Shown: one piece after another, positions 43,082-52,502 of the stretch
Layout of the letters: each line of letters begins with the position of its first letter
Position numbering within the stretch: position 1 is the stretch's first letter
Assembly (NCBI GenBank): GCA_020284085.1
Contig: JACEVL010000341.1
Coordinates: 1,298,571 to 1,362,570 of the forward strand
DNA length: 64,000 nt
Direction of reading: 5' to 3'
Origin: Aporrectodea caliginosa
Lineage: Eukaryota > Annelida > Clitellata > Crassiclitellata > Lumbricidae
The notes under the pieces: model-generated
Told to the model about the DNA's origin: nothing
Database searches by the model: none
The model's input: the letters and a program-made list of their open reading frames with translations, nothing else
Program-made: the position numbers and the translations under genes

Positions 43082-44010
43082 ATGTCATTTCTAAAGATTA
43101 CCGATCCGGCGAAAAGAGATTTATTCGTCGCAGATTTTCTAAAGACGAAGAAGAATATTCAACAGAACTTTCTAAATGAGAAATTAGGTGATATAGGGAT
43201 GCAGCAAGAATTAGTAAAGTTGTACAAGCCGATCGTTGACTCGCAATCAACGATATCGAAAGAACAAAACGCTTTGTTATCTACTATTAATGAAAACTCA
43301 GCAGCCACGTCTAACGCTCTACAAGCGCTTCCCGCGTCAATATCGTCGTCGTTAAAAGCTATTCAGTTTCCGCAGTATCCTTCGATAGAGGCTTACGATG
43401 ATCCAGTCGAATGACATTAGAACTTTAGAATATGGAGAGATAGCCACGAAGTACTTGGAAAATACGCTTCTAATAAAAAGTTAACGGATACGACGTTCGG
43501 TATATATTCTAATGAAAACGGGGTATTTTATATCGGAGACACGCCTATTACCATCCAAGGCGATGATATAACGGTTAAGGATAAGACTTACGTCGGAACT
43601 CCGGGTCTCTGGGAATTAATAACGATGAAGGCACCGGACAAGAAGATATACGACGGCAACGACCTCGCAATTACGCTGAGATTCTACACGCGACGAATGC
43701 TATGAGATCAACCGAACAATCCTAATAAACCGAGATCGAGTAGAGGCGAAAAGTACATAAATAAAATTATTAAACCGATATAAGGGAAGCCGAAGAAAGG
43801 GCGAAGAAAGGTAAAGAGAAGATAGGTGAAGGAGTCGTAGTTATTCCGCAAGACCCGAATGCGTTAGTAGAAATGTTGTCTTTACGAATCGCTAGTTTCC
43901 AGGCGGGTAATACGGGGGTCAGAAACGAAATAGTAAGTATATGCGACGAACTGTTAAGACAAGGAGTGATGGATAGCGAGCGATATAAAAACTTAATGTT
44001 GCAATTATAA
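43082..44010 (+). pseudogene. Unrecognised virion-block gene, broken by several frameshifts
   Basis: The first frame (110 codons, MSFLKITDPAKRDLF...) ends at 43414. Coding continues in other frames: EYGEIATKYLENTL (43430-43485), FGIYSNENGVFYIGDT (from about 43498), a KPRSSRGEKYINKIIKP segment (43725-43780) and a C-terminus AEERAKKGKEKIGEG to LMLQL and TAA at 44008-44010. At least four single-base breaks lie between 43405 and 43790. Composition is helical and charged; function unknown. The stop codon overlaps the TATAAAA box of the next gene. Confidence 0.6.
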
Positions 44011-44012
44011 AA

Positions 44013-44531
44013 ATGCTAGTCGTCGCTAAAAGAAGATATAAGAAACAACACGTTATAGGAGGAGCTGGAATATTCGATACTATTACCGGAGTTTTCAAGA
44101 GGCTCTTTACATCAGGCGTTGCTAACCGAGTCGCCTCGACCGCTCTAAGCGTAGGTAAAGATGCCGCGAAAGAGTTGGGTAAAAAGGCCCTAGAGGTTGG
44201 AAAGAATACCGCAGTAGAGGCAGGTAAGCGATTGGTAGATAAAGCCGCCGCTAAACTTTTAGCATCATCGGTACTGTCACCGCGCGCAGTCGAAAATCAA
44301 AAGGTTGAAACGATACCACCACCAGCACTTACGCGAGAGAATGCGGCTATCTTAGCGAGGTTAACCGGTAACGACGTGGGGCTTAGTAGTAGCAATGCTG
44401 GAACTAATATTAATAATATATTAGCCGGTTACGGACTCGGGAAGCCATCTTCGAATGCCGTGTCCATTCAAGATCTCGTGCGTCATCTCAACAACAACAG
44501 CAACGGAGCGGGATTGAAACTCGCGCGATAA
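44013..44531 (+). CDS. Minor virion protein with VIGG site and amphipathic helix
   Basis: 172 aa, intact. The basic N-terminus (KRRYKKQH) is followed by VIGGAG (14-19), which fits the adenain consensus. Right behind it is an amphipathic helix (IFDTITGVFKRLFTSGV). A long Lys/Ala helix follows (about 45-85), and then a Pro/Asn-rich tail. This arrangement parallels adenovirus protein VI-type precursors, where cleavage exposes a membrane-lytic helix. The functional reading is inference. It is the second protein of the element with the same site-plus-helix design (compare 41262). Start box ATTATAAAAATG overlaps the previous stop. Confidence 0.65.
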   Translation: MLVVAKRRYKKQHVIGGAGIFDTITGVFKRLFTSGVANRVASTALSVGKDAAKELGKKALEVGKNTAVEAGKRLVDKAAAKLLASSVLSPRAVENQKVETIPPPALTRENAAILARLTGNDVGLSSSNAGTNINNILAGYGLGKPSSNAVSIQDLVRHLNNNSNGAGLKLAR

Positions 44532-44562
44532 CTATATAAAAAAATCTCCTCGGTAATTAAAA

Positions 44563-45852
44563 ATGCAATCGGATATTCTAAACTTTACAGAAGCCTCGTC
44601 AGTCGATGAAGGAATTGAAAAATATGAGTGGCACGAATATGAACCAGTAGCTAGAACGAATCTTAACTCAGCCGGTGAGATTCGCATAACTATAGAAACT
44701 CAAGATCTATTTTGTCATCCCGCCGAGTCTTACTTGCTGATCGAAGGTAGGTTTGACTAAAGCGGATGGAACCGCATACGCTAATGCCGACGAGGTAGCC
44801 ATCGCCAACAACGGGCTTATGCATCTTTTCAGTCAAATCGGATATTCCCTATCGAATCAAGATATGGAAACGGTATATCACCCGGGACAAGCAACGACGA
44901 TGCTGGGTTTGTTGAAATATCCGGACGACTTCGCCAAAGCGCAAGGCCTTAACCAATTATGGTGTAAAGACACTGGTGCGACCGCGGTTATAGCGGATAA
45001 CGCGGGTTTCGCGACTCGTCATGCGTATCTTATTCAAAAACCAACGGCTAAAGGAACATTCAGTTTTGTAGTGCCTCTTAGCCATATTTTCGGATTTTGT
45101 GAGGATTACGATAAAATAGTATACGGACTGAAGCACACGCTAACGCTGGTTCGCAAATCGGACGACGACGCAATTTTTAGACTCGCGGCTGCGGAATGCG
45201 GGAAAAGTCGACGTGCGTAAAATCTCGTGGTTTATGCCGCACGTTACTCCGTCGGATATGGAAAGGGCGCAGTTATATAAAACTATCGAATCGAAAGCGT
45301 CGGTACCAGTTGCTTATCGCGCTCGTCAATGCGATACTATAACAGTTCCTCAATCGACTACTTTTAGCTGGCGTCTTAGCGTCAAGACGGCTCCGGAAAA
45401 ACCTAGGTGGGTAGTCGTCGGATTTCAAACCGATCGCGATGGTGACCAAGAACGTAACCCCTCGATATTCGATCATTGTAACCTCAAAAACATGTACGTG
45501 ATGTTGAATCAAGAGAGATATCCAGCCGTCGACTACGACCTATCATTCCCCTAACCAGAAATTTTCGAGAGCTTACAGAGACGCGGCGACGTTTAGCGAA
45601 AAATTTTACGGAATGGATCAACTGATTACGCAAAGTAACATCACACCAGTCGATTATAAAGAACTATATCCGCTCATGGTATTCGACGTTAGTAAACAGT
45701 CGGAAAAACTGAAATCGTCGGTCGTAGATATCCAAATCAAAGCTATTTTTAACGCGGCGGTCGCTGCTGGGACACAAGCTTATGCGGTTATAATTTCGGA
45801 TAAGTTGTTAAAGTTTCAATCCGATGGCCAGAAAATGAGCGTGGTGTACTAA
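44563..45852 (+). pseudogene. Hexon-type major capsid protein (double jelly roll), three frameshifts
   Basis: The coding path covers about 430 codons, the usual size for Polinton major capsid proteins, but lies in four frame segments: 44563-44760, 44753-45220, 45213-45554 and 45555-45852. Recognisable pieces are the N-terminus MQSDILNFTEASSV, the strand regions YPDDFAKAQGLNQL and ISWFMPHVTPSD, and the C-terminus LKFQSDGQKMSVVY. It would form the trimeric capsomer of the icosahedral shell. The breaks lie in or next to short runs (TTT near 44752, GGGAAAA near 45200, CCCC near 45549), each compatible with a one-base error. Start box TATATAAAAAAAT and TTAAAAATG. Confidence 0.85.
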
Positions 45853-45916
45853 ACGCCTACTCTAAAATACATTTCTTAATTAAAGAAAATCTTGTATTAT
45901 ATAAAAATAAAATACA

Positions 45917-46592
45917 ATGGAGCTGACATTGCCACAAGCGAAAGAATTAATGAAACAACATAAGATTAGTGGAAGATCATTTCTGAACAAAGCGCAAATG
46001 ATTTCGTTGTTAATCGAGAAAGGAGTGCTTACGCGGGAGGACTTGAAGAAAGAAAAGAGTTATGATAGGTTGAAACGTATAAGAAAACACCCGAAACGCG
46101 TAGAAATTTTTGATAAGGAAACGGGCCTGACCACTGTGTATCAGTCGATATACTCCGCGGCTAAAGCATTCAACCAAAACTCAGGTTTCATAGCGATGTT
46201 TAACGGGAAAGTATATAAAAAAAGATACGAAATTAAAGTGTGTGAGAGCGACGTGGAGAGTAGTACGAGCAGTGACGAGAAAGATCTAATTGACTTCACT
46301 ACTACTAGTGATGAGATCAGCAGCAGTGATGAGAGTACTTCTGTTACAAGCAGTGATGAGAGTACTTCTGTTACAAGCAGTGATGAGAGTACTTCTGTAC
46401 AAGCAGTGATGAGATTTCAAGCAGCAGTGAGAAGAATTAGAGTAGCAGCAGCAGCAGCGAGGAAGAGAGTACTAGAGCAGAAGCAGTAACGAGAGTTACA
46501 GCAGCAGTGATGAAAGTACAAGCAGCAGTGAGGAAAGCAGCGGCGGTGTGGAAGAGAAAGATCTAATTAATTTCGAGGAGAGTACCGGTTAG
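45917..46592 (+). pseudogene. SAP-NUMOD1 DNA-binding protein with acidic Ser repeats, frame-broken tail
   Basis: The N-terminus (4-36, LTLPQAKELMKQHKISGRSF) resembles a SAP-type helix-turn-helix. Residues 60-106 (RVEIFDKETGLTTVYQSIYS, AAKAF) fit a NUMOD1 module, a DNA-binding unit usually found in homing endonucleases. Then comes an acidic Ser-rich tail built from a 27-bp repeat (SSDESTSVT) at about 46317-46400. In the last repeat unit one T is missing (near 46397), after which the frame switches to an Ala/Arg-rich sequence ending 46489. A second acidic end, EEKDLINFEESTG and TAG at 46590, lies in another frame. No nuclease motif is visible. Start box TATATAAAAATAAAATAC. Confidence 0.65.
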
Positions 46593-46641
46593 TTATAAGA
46601 ATTTAAATAGAACTGAATAATTTCTATTTAAATTCAGCGAT

Positions 46642-49492
46642 TTATGTATCGTAAATGTATAATTGCATGACCTCAATTCCATTGTTAAGCCAGTCATCCT
46701 CTACTATCGTAAGTCTGTAATACTGATAAGCGGTCGTCGTTGAAATATTAAAAAATGTCGGAGCCAGTCCTGGCGGTATCGCAGCATTCATCGCTAATAA
46801 TGCCGTAAACGTTATTCCATCGTTACTCGCGGTGAGACTAGCCCCCTGTGTAGCCATTCTCTACTTTCAACGCGACTCTCCAAATTATAACCGGTTCGGG
46901 ACATTTGATCTGTAACCAAGAGGTTATACCATCACCCGAAAACCAAGAGTCACCCGATGTGAGATTGTTAAAAGCTCTGTACGCCTCATGCCCAAAGCTA
47001 TTCGAACTGGCACTAGCGATGAAACCGGTCATACTATCGTTGGCTTCTAAAATAGGAATGTATCCGACATGACACTTTTTCCAAGACTTATCGACGTAAT
47101 TCTTCGTAGCCGCGTCTTGAGCTTCGGCGGGATCGTGTAAATTGACGATATATTTTTCATTCATCACGATATTTTGATACAGTTCGATTCTACGATCGGT
47201 AGACGATTTACCGAATCTTATAATATCGTTCTCCCCTAGCTTGCATAAAAATCCATCAGTAGTTTGCAACGTTATAGGAGCGTTCGCCTGACATTGCATT
47301 TTATTAGTCATACTACCCAACAATAAAACGAATTGTTTATTTCCTCTCACATCCTTGCAACCCATTGTGCGCGTACGATCAGCCCCGACGTTTAACAATA
47401 GATTACCCGTCATAGTATCTCCAGTCTTTGATACCTTCGTCGCGTCTCGTTCATCGACGTATTTTTTGTTAGCTAAATGGTTATCAGCGGTTGGCGCGGC
47501 GTTATTAGTGATTTTATCGGCGATTAGAGCAGTAGCCTGACTAAAGCTAATGGCTTCATCGCCGTTGCCAGCTGAGGGATAATCAATCGGTAAACCTACG
47601 AGAAGATGACCACCCATATCTATATCTCCGGTAATGTCGTTGCTTCCGTCTAGCCTTAGAAAAGAAAGAGTGTCTAATTATATAGATTCAAGGTCACCGA
47701 ATCGATTTATTGCAGTGCCAATAGTGCGTGAGTGTTACTTTCCAAGATGGCGGCCAATATGGGCGCCATAAAACACAAAATCATATCTCAGCTCATAGGC
47801 AAGCTACAGCAACAAATGAAGTGTCAAATTTAATAGTTTCAAGGCCAAGAATACCATTTTTCGTAGTGCCAATAGTGTGGGAGTGTTATTTTCCAAGATG
47901 GCGGCCAATATGGCTTCGCTTAAACAAATGAATGTATATCTCAGCTTATAGGTAAGCTACCATAACAAATAGAGTGTCTAATTAAATAGATTCAAGGTCA
48001 CCGAATCAATTTATTGCAGTGCCAATAGTGTGCGAGTGTTACTTTCCAAGATGGCCCAATATGGCCGACATAACACACAAAATGCATATATGTCAGCTCA
48101 TAGGCAAGCTACAGTAACAAATGAAGCGTCGAATTTAATAATTTTAAGGTCAGTCAATCGATTTTTCATAGTAGCAATAGTGTGGGAATGCTACTATCCA
48201 AGATGGCGGACAAGATGGCCCGCCAAGCCAACGTTTATGTCTCACCTCATAGGTAAGCTACCGTAAGAAATAAAGTGTCAAATTTAATAGTTTCAAGATC
48301 AAGGAATCCATTTCTCGTAGTGCCAATAGTGTGCAAGCCATAAATATGGCCGCCAAAACACAGATATAAATATATAGCTGATAGGTAAGCTACGATAGCA
48401 AATGAAGTGTCAAATTTATAATTTCAAGGTCAAACAGTCGTTTTTCCGCAGTAGCAAAAGTGTCGGGATGATACTATCTAAGATGGCGACCAATGTGGAT
48501 AGAAACTAAAACATGCATATTTCAGCTTTAAGTTTAGCTAAAATAACAAAAAATGTCAAATTTAATGCATTCAAGATCAACGTATCGATTTCTTAGTGGC
48601 TCATCGTAACAAGCGTTACTATCCAAGATGGCGTCCATTATGGCCGCCAAAAGCAAAATATGAGCTGAGATATACAAATTTCTGTGTTTTGGCGCCATAT
48701 TGACCGCCATCTTGAAAAGTAACACTCACATACTATTGCCACTATGATAAGTAAATTCCTTGACCTTGAGTATACTAAATTTGACATCTTCATTTGTTAA
48801 TGTATCTTACCTGTGAGCTGAGATTTTCCAAGAGTTTTGTGTTTTAGCGGCCATATTGGCCGCCATCTTGGAAATTAACACTCTCATACTATTTCCGTTA
48901 CGACAGATCGAATCCCTGACCTTGAAAATACTAAATTCGACACTTCGTTTGTTATTATAGCTTGTCTATGAGCTGGGATATGCATATTTTTGTGTTTTGG
49001 CGGCCATATTGGCCGCCATCGCCTGACAGTAGACTCTCCACAATTATGCTACTATCAAAACTTAATTCTTTGGTAGATTCAACACTTTATTTATGATTTT
49101 AAGTTACTTCTGAGCTCAGATATTTAAAAAATATTTTTTTCCTATGTTCGAAAAAATAACGACGTCGAGGACCAAGCGGGGTAAATATTTACCCCATGAC
49201 ACTTTGGACTCAAATATCTTTTCCCCCACAACATGACATCAAGGTGGCATGGTTATGGTGTCAGAGCCTGTCTGGGGTATTAACTTGTAAACACATGAAA
49301 CGTCAAATTATAATGAACCCCACAGTTGCTCCGCAATCAACATCCAAATACCCCTGGGGTAATATACGAAGTACCCCGCTTGCTTCCATCCAGCCTTAGA
49401 AAAGTATTATTTATCTGAGTTAGCGTAACGCCTCCGGCTACAACTCTCTGCATATTACCAGAGTCAGTATGTCCAAATTTGTCAACAGGCAT
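46642..49492 (-). pseudogene. Fibre protein A: phage-tail-like stem and discoidin-like head, interrupted
   Basis: The start codon is at 49490-49492 (MPVDKFGHTDSG, shared with fibre B). After about 35 codons the gene is interrupted by 1.7 kb of repeats (47665-49379) and resumes at 47664. The stem contains NKKYVDERDATKVSKTGDTM and KNYVDKSWKK words typical of tail-fibre repeats. The head (from about 47050) looks like a discoidin/F5-8C fold: FIASASSNSFGHEAYRAFN and SWLQIKCPEPVIIW, then, after a frameshift near 46850, YYRLTIVEDDWLNNGIEVMQ. It would be the receptor-binding spike on the penton. Whether the insertion is a real interruption or spliced out is unknown; no obvious splice pair is at its edges. 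Confidence 0.7.
47665..49379. repeat. Array of about 150-bp repeats, direct then inverted, inside fibre A
   Basis: Seven direct units start with TCAAGGTCA or a variant at 47688, 47839, 47992, 48143, 48293, 48424 and 48570. Two to three inverted units follow (TGACCTTGA at 48761 and 48917). Each unit also has GTGCCAATAGTGTG, then CCAAGATGGCGGCCAATATG and CAGCTCATAGGTAAGCTAC-type words. The whole is flanked by a 25-bp direct repeat with two mismatches (47640-47664 and 49380-49404) that belongs to the fibre coding sequence. The last 300 bp before 49379 are non-repetitive. Confidence 0.85.
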
Positions 49493-49640
49493 ATTGTTTT
49501 TAATAAAAGCGATATTATTTCTTAGTATAAATCGTACGCTAGAGGGAAAAACTGTGTGCGATGAGTCTTCTCCATAATTACATTATTTAGAAACATATCG
49601 TTTGCAAACACGCGATATGTTTCTATATTCTACGATATAT

Positions 49641-50598
49641 TTAGTACAGAAACTCAACCTGCAATTCACTCCCACCTGAACTGCCATCTCCACCAAATGC
49701 TGCAGTAGAGCATGAGGCATTGGTTTCTATCACCATACCGAGCTCTTCACCAGCGACTAAAGAAAGGGTAAGGGAAGGTAATATAGTAGTTAGGTGGCAT
49801 AACAAACCACTAGTGCCGCGTCTAACACCGCTGGTGTTGGTCCAAGCCCCAGTCAAATTTACGCTTTGATTGCTTCTGACTCGAGTGTAGTAAGCACGTA
49901 TGTATGAACCTGCAGGTGTTGTGTCTTCGATATTAGTACCAATATTCACGTATCCACCTAATCGATATACGCCCGTGCGAGGAATAGTTATTCCCCTGTT
50001 GTTCGTCGTATACGCCGAATCCGTATTTATAACGATGGTAAATCTATGAAGCATTGCTATTACTGAGATCCTCTGGTTACTCGTATTTCTTGCCCCACCG
50101 ATGTCTCTTAACGCAGCAAATAGCCACTCCAGTTGTAGGTCTCCAGTTAGGTGATAACGCAGGAGGTCTCACCGCTCTGGGTGTAGGTCTCAAGTCTGAC
50201 GTATCGTCGTGTCCATCTGAATCTGTATCTGTATCTGTATCTGTATCTGTATCTGTTATAGGTTCAGCTGTTCTTTCGAATCTGTATATAATTCCGCTCG
50301 TAGTATTTCTAACTAGATTACCCGGATATACCTTCATTCCTGAAACGTAATCTCTAATGGCGTTCGAAGCAACGCGTAGGTCGACGTATTTCTTATTAGT
50401 CAGATGATTATCTTCGGACGGTGTATACGTCGTTGATAGGCCCTCGATTGTCTTACCGCCTAGGTCTAAATTTCCTATGAAGGCGTTAGTTCCATCTCGC
50501 CTTACAAAAGTATTATTTACTTGCGTTAACGTAACGCCTCCGGCTACAACTCGTTGCATAAAACCAGAGTCTGTATGTCCAAATTTATCAACAGGCAT
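49641..50598 (-). pseudogene. Fibre protein B: shared N-terminus, TD-repeat stalk, C1q/TNF-like head
   Basis: Starts MPVDKFGHTDSG at 50598 after a TATTTTAAAAAC box; the first 35 residues are nearly those of fibre A. Then come a tail-fibre-type NKKYVDLRVASNAI stem and a stalk of Thr-Asp pairs encoded by a GATACA hexanucleotide repeat (50218-50260). A frameshift between about 50120 and 50190 moves the frame to QLEWLFAALRDIGGARN and the head (49641-50054). The head is beta-rich with GVYRLGGYVNIG, SLTLSLVAGEELGMVI and GSSGGSELQVEFLY, which resembles the C1q/TNF jelly-roll fold used as trimeric receptor-binding knobs. The head assignment is from the strand pattern only. Confidence 0.65.
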
Positions 50599-50624
50599 GT
50601 TTTTAAAATATACGATATTATTTA

Positions 50625-51078
50625 TTAATATAAATCGTTTATAACTTCTTGAAATTTACAGCCATCGTTGCTTGTTTTCTTCAGCACGTACAGGCATAAA
50701 TGACCACAAAAGACTTCGTTGTCCGGTTGTATTCGTTCGCTGTTGTAATATACGGGATCGCCTAAATATTTTAACAGTTCCGTAGGTGGAGATAGCCCAT
50801 AGCTATCGAAATAAATCTTATCCTTAGCGCGCTTAATCCAACACGTCCAATGGGACCCTCTACCGCTCGAATCGTCTAGGTTTAATATCCCGCACTCGGT
50901 CGCTCTCGGTTTTTTAGGCAGCTCGTCTCTTAGGAAAACTCCTCTAAAATTATTTATGTTTAGTTTTTTAGCCGCTTCGATTAGTTGTATATTAGACAAA
51001 GCAATATTAGATTTGTAGCGTTAAGTAATCCCCTCGCATAACATCGATTTGTTTAGGACGTATATTCTTCCAATTCAT
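50625..51078 (-). pseudogene. Adenain-like cysteine protease, frameshift near the start
   Basis: The main frame (50625-50999) carries the adenovirus-protease catalytic set in order: His in GRGSHWTCW, acidic residue in IYFDSYG, Gln in NSERIQPDN, and nucleophilic Cys in VFCGHLCLYVL. It would mature the virion precursors. No ATG starts this frame. A plausible N-terminus (MNWKNIRPKQIDVMRGDYLT) begins at 51078 in another frame and meets a stop near 51010, so one base is missing or extra around 51005-51015. The stop lies 27 bp from the fibre B start. Confidence 0.82.
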
Positions 51079-51930
51079 AGCGTCTAGCAAATTTTTACGT
51101 GATCATGGTGCCAAATTGAGCCGTACCCCTCCATAGTTACCTAGGAACGGGGGAAATAATGAAACATGCTGCTCCACAAGGCTGCCCTTGTTCCACTTGA
51201 CAAGAAGACTATGTGGTGAAAAAATTATCAGCATGTTTAGAGGTCGGCCATTTTGACACTTTTTGTTCGCAAAAACCGCATGCTTGGGTTTTGGAATTTC
51301 CATTGTCGATACTCTTTTTATCACAACAAATTAATAAGGAGTCCAATTAGATGAACTTTTTACTGTTTATTTATCTCGATGAGAGCTATATTTTGATTAA
51401 AATATAAATACTAAATTCAGGGTCGTTCAAGGTCATTTCAAGGTCATAAGAAACAAAATCTAACAAAAATCGAAGAAAAATGATCAGATCTCAGCCAATA
51501 ATTGTTGAAATTGGTTAATTCTGTCACGTAACTAACGATGAGTCACAGACACAATACCATGCAACTTGTCTCCAGTCATCGTTCAATGATTTCTTTTCCG
51601 ACAAGGGCAAAATGAAATAATCGCGGTTTTCGCGTTTTCCGGCACTTCAACTCGGTTATTTATGCAGACTGGAAAACTACTTTCATAGTAAAAAATTATA
51701 TTGCATTACAAATTATTTGCATTTAATGCACTCTGACTAAGCAGTAACACTGCGGTACATGTATATATTTTTATTAGGCTGTTCAACGTTCAAAATAGTA
51801 ACTGCCTTGCTATTCAAAATGATAGGGGGCCTACATGTCTTTTTACGCTTCATACTATATAATGTAAAAGTGTGCAAAAGGCGCGACCTCTAAACATAGT
51901 TCAATCTGTCCAAATTTTTGCAATACAGGG
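51079..51930. other. Non-coding insertion-like stretch inside the element
   Basis: 850 bp without coding signal, between the protease and the endonuclease remnant. An inverted repeat GTTTAGAGGTCG at 51236-51247 and CGACCTCTAAAC at 51885-51896 encloses about 640 bp and could be a small inserted element. The words AAGGTCATTTCAAGGTCATA (51429-51448) repeat the AGGTCA motif of the fibre A array. Confidence 0.5.
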
Positions 51931-52487
51931 TTATCTTTTCATGTGTAACAAAGGGAAGCCTTGTACCGCTAAACATTTCCAACTTTTGTTATTTTGGGCC
52001 ATACGTACTCGCATAGTCATTCCTTCTTCAAATTGAAATTCAATCCATTTGGTAAATGTTTCAAAGTCAACACCTATAAGTTGACGTGTAGTTTGCGATT
52101 TCGATTTGCCTTTTAATGCATCACTTAGCCTACTTCTCATATTATTAATTAGTTTAAATTCTGGATCATATCGCTTTCGGGCTTTTGAATACGCGTTATT
52201 ATATTTATTTTTACAGTCCTTGCATTCACTACATAACCCATCTTTGTGGCATCTATTTTTTACATATTCTGATACATTCTTTTCTTTCTTACAACGGCTG
52301 CAAACTTTTTTATCTTTTTGTTCCCTCGTCTCTAATCGTGAATATTTTTGGTTCTGTTCCTTCGCTTTGATATTTCTGCACTTTTTACAACTAAGAAGTA
52401 TACCCGCTCTTTTTAGTTTTATCTTTATAAAATTCGATTAAGCTTTTTTCTATTTTACATTTAGAACACTTTTTTATAGACTTCCAT
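51931..52487 (-). pseudogene. Zinc-ribbon homing-endonuclease-like protein, decayed
   Basis: Two consecutive zinc ribbons of the type found in HNH-associated phage and giant-virus nucleases are visible: KCSKCKIEKSLIEFYKDK (near 52470-52420) and VCSRCKKEKNVSEYVKN with CSECKDCKNKY (52310-52215). They lie in frames separated by a break near 52405. The rest (YDPEFKLINNMRSRLSDAL ... GVDFETFTKWIEFQFEEGMT) leads to where an HNH core would be expected, but the frame ends HMKR and stop at 51931 without one. The gene is therefore 3'-truncated, perhaps by the insertion-like stretch next to it. Its start box TTATATAAAATGG lies 15 bp behind the polymerase stop. Confidence 0.6.
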
Positions 52488-52502
52488 TTTATATAATTAT
52501 AT

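Noticed and set aside
47688..49020. CRISPR-like array
   Set aside because: Units are about 150 bp, diverged throughout and partly inverted, in an animal genome; there are no short identical repeats with unique spacers.
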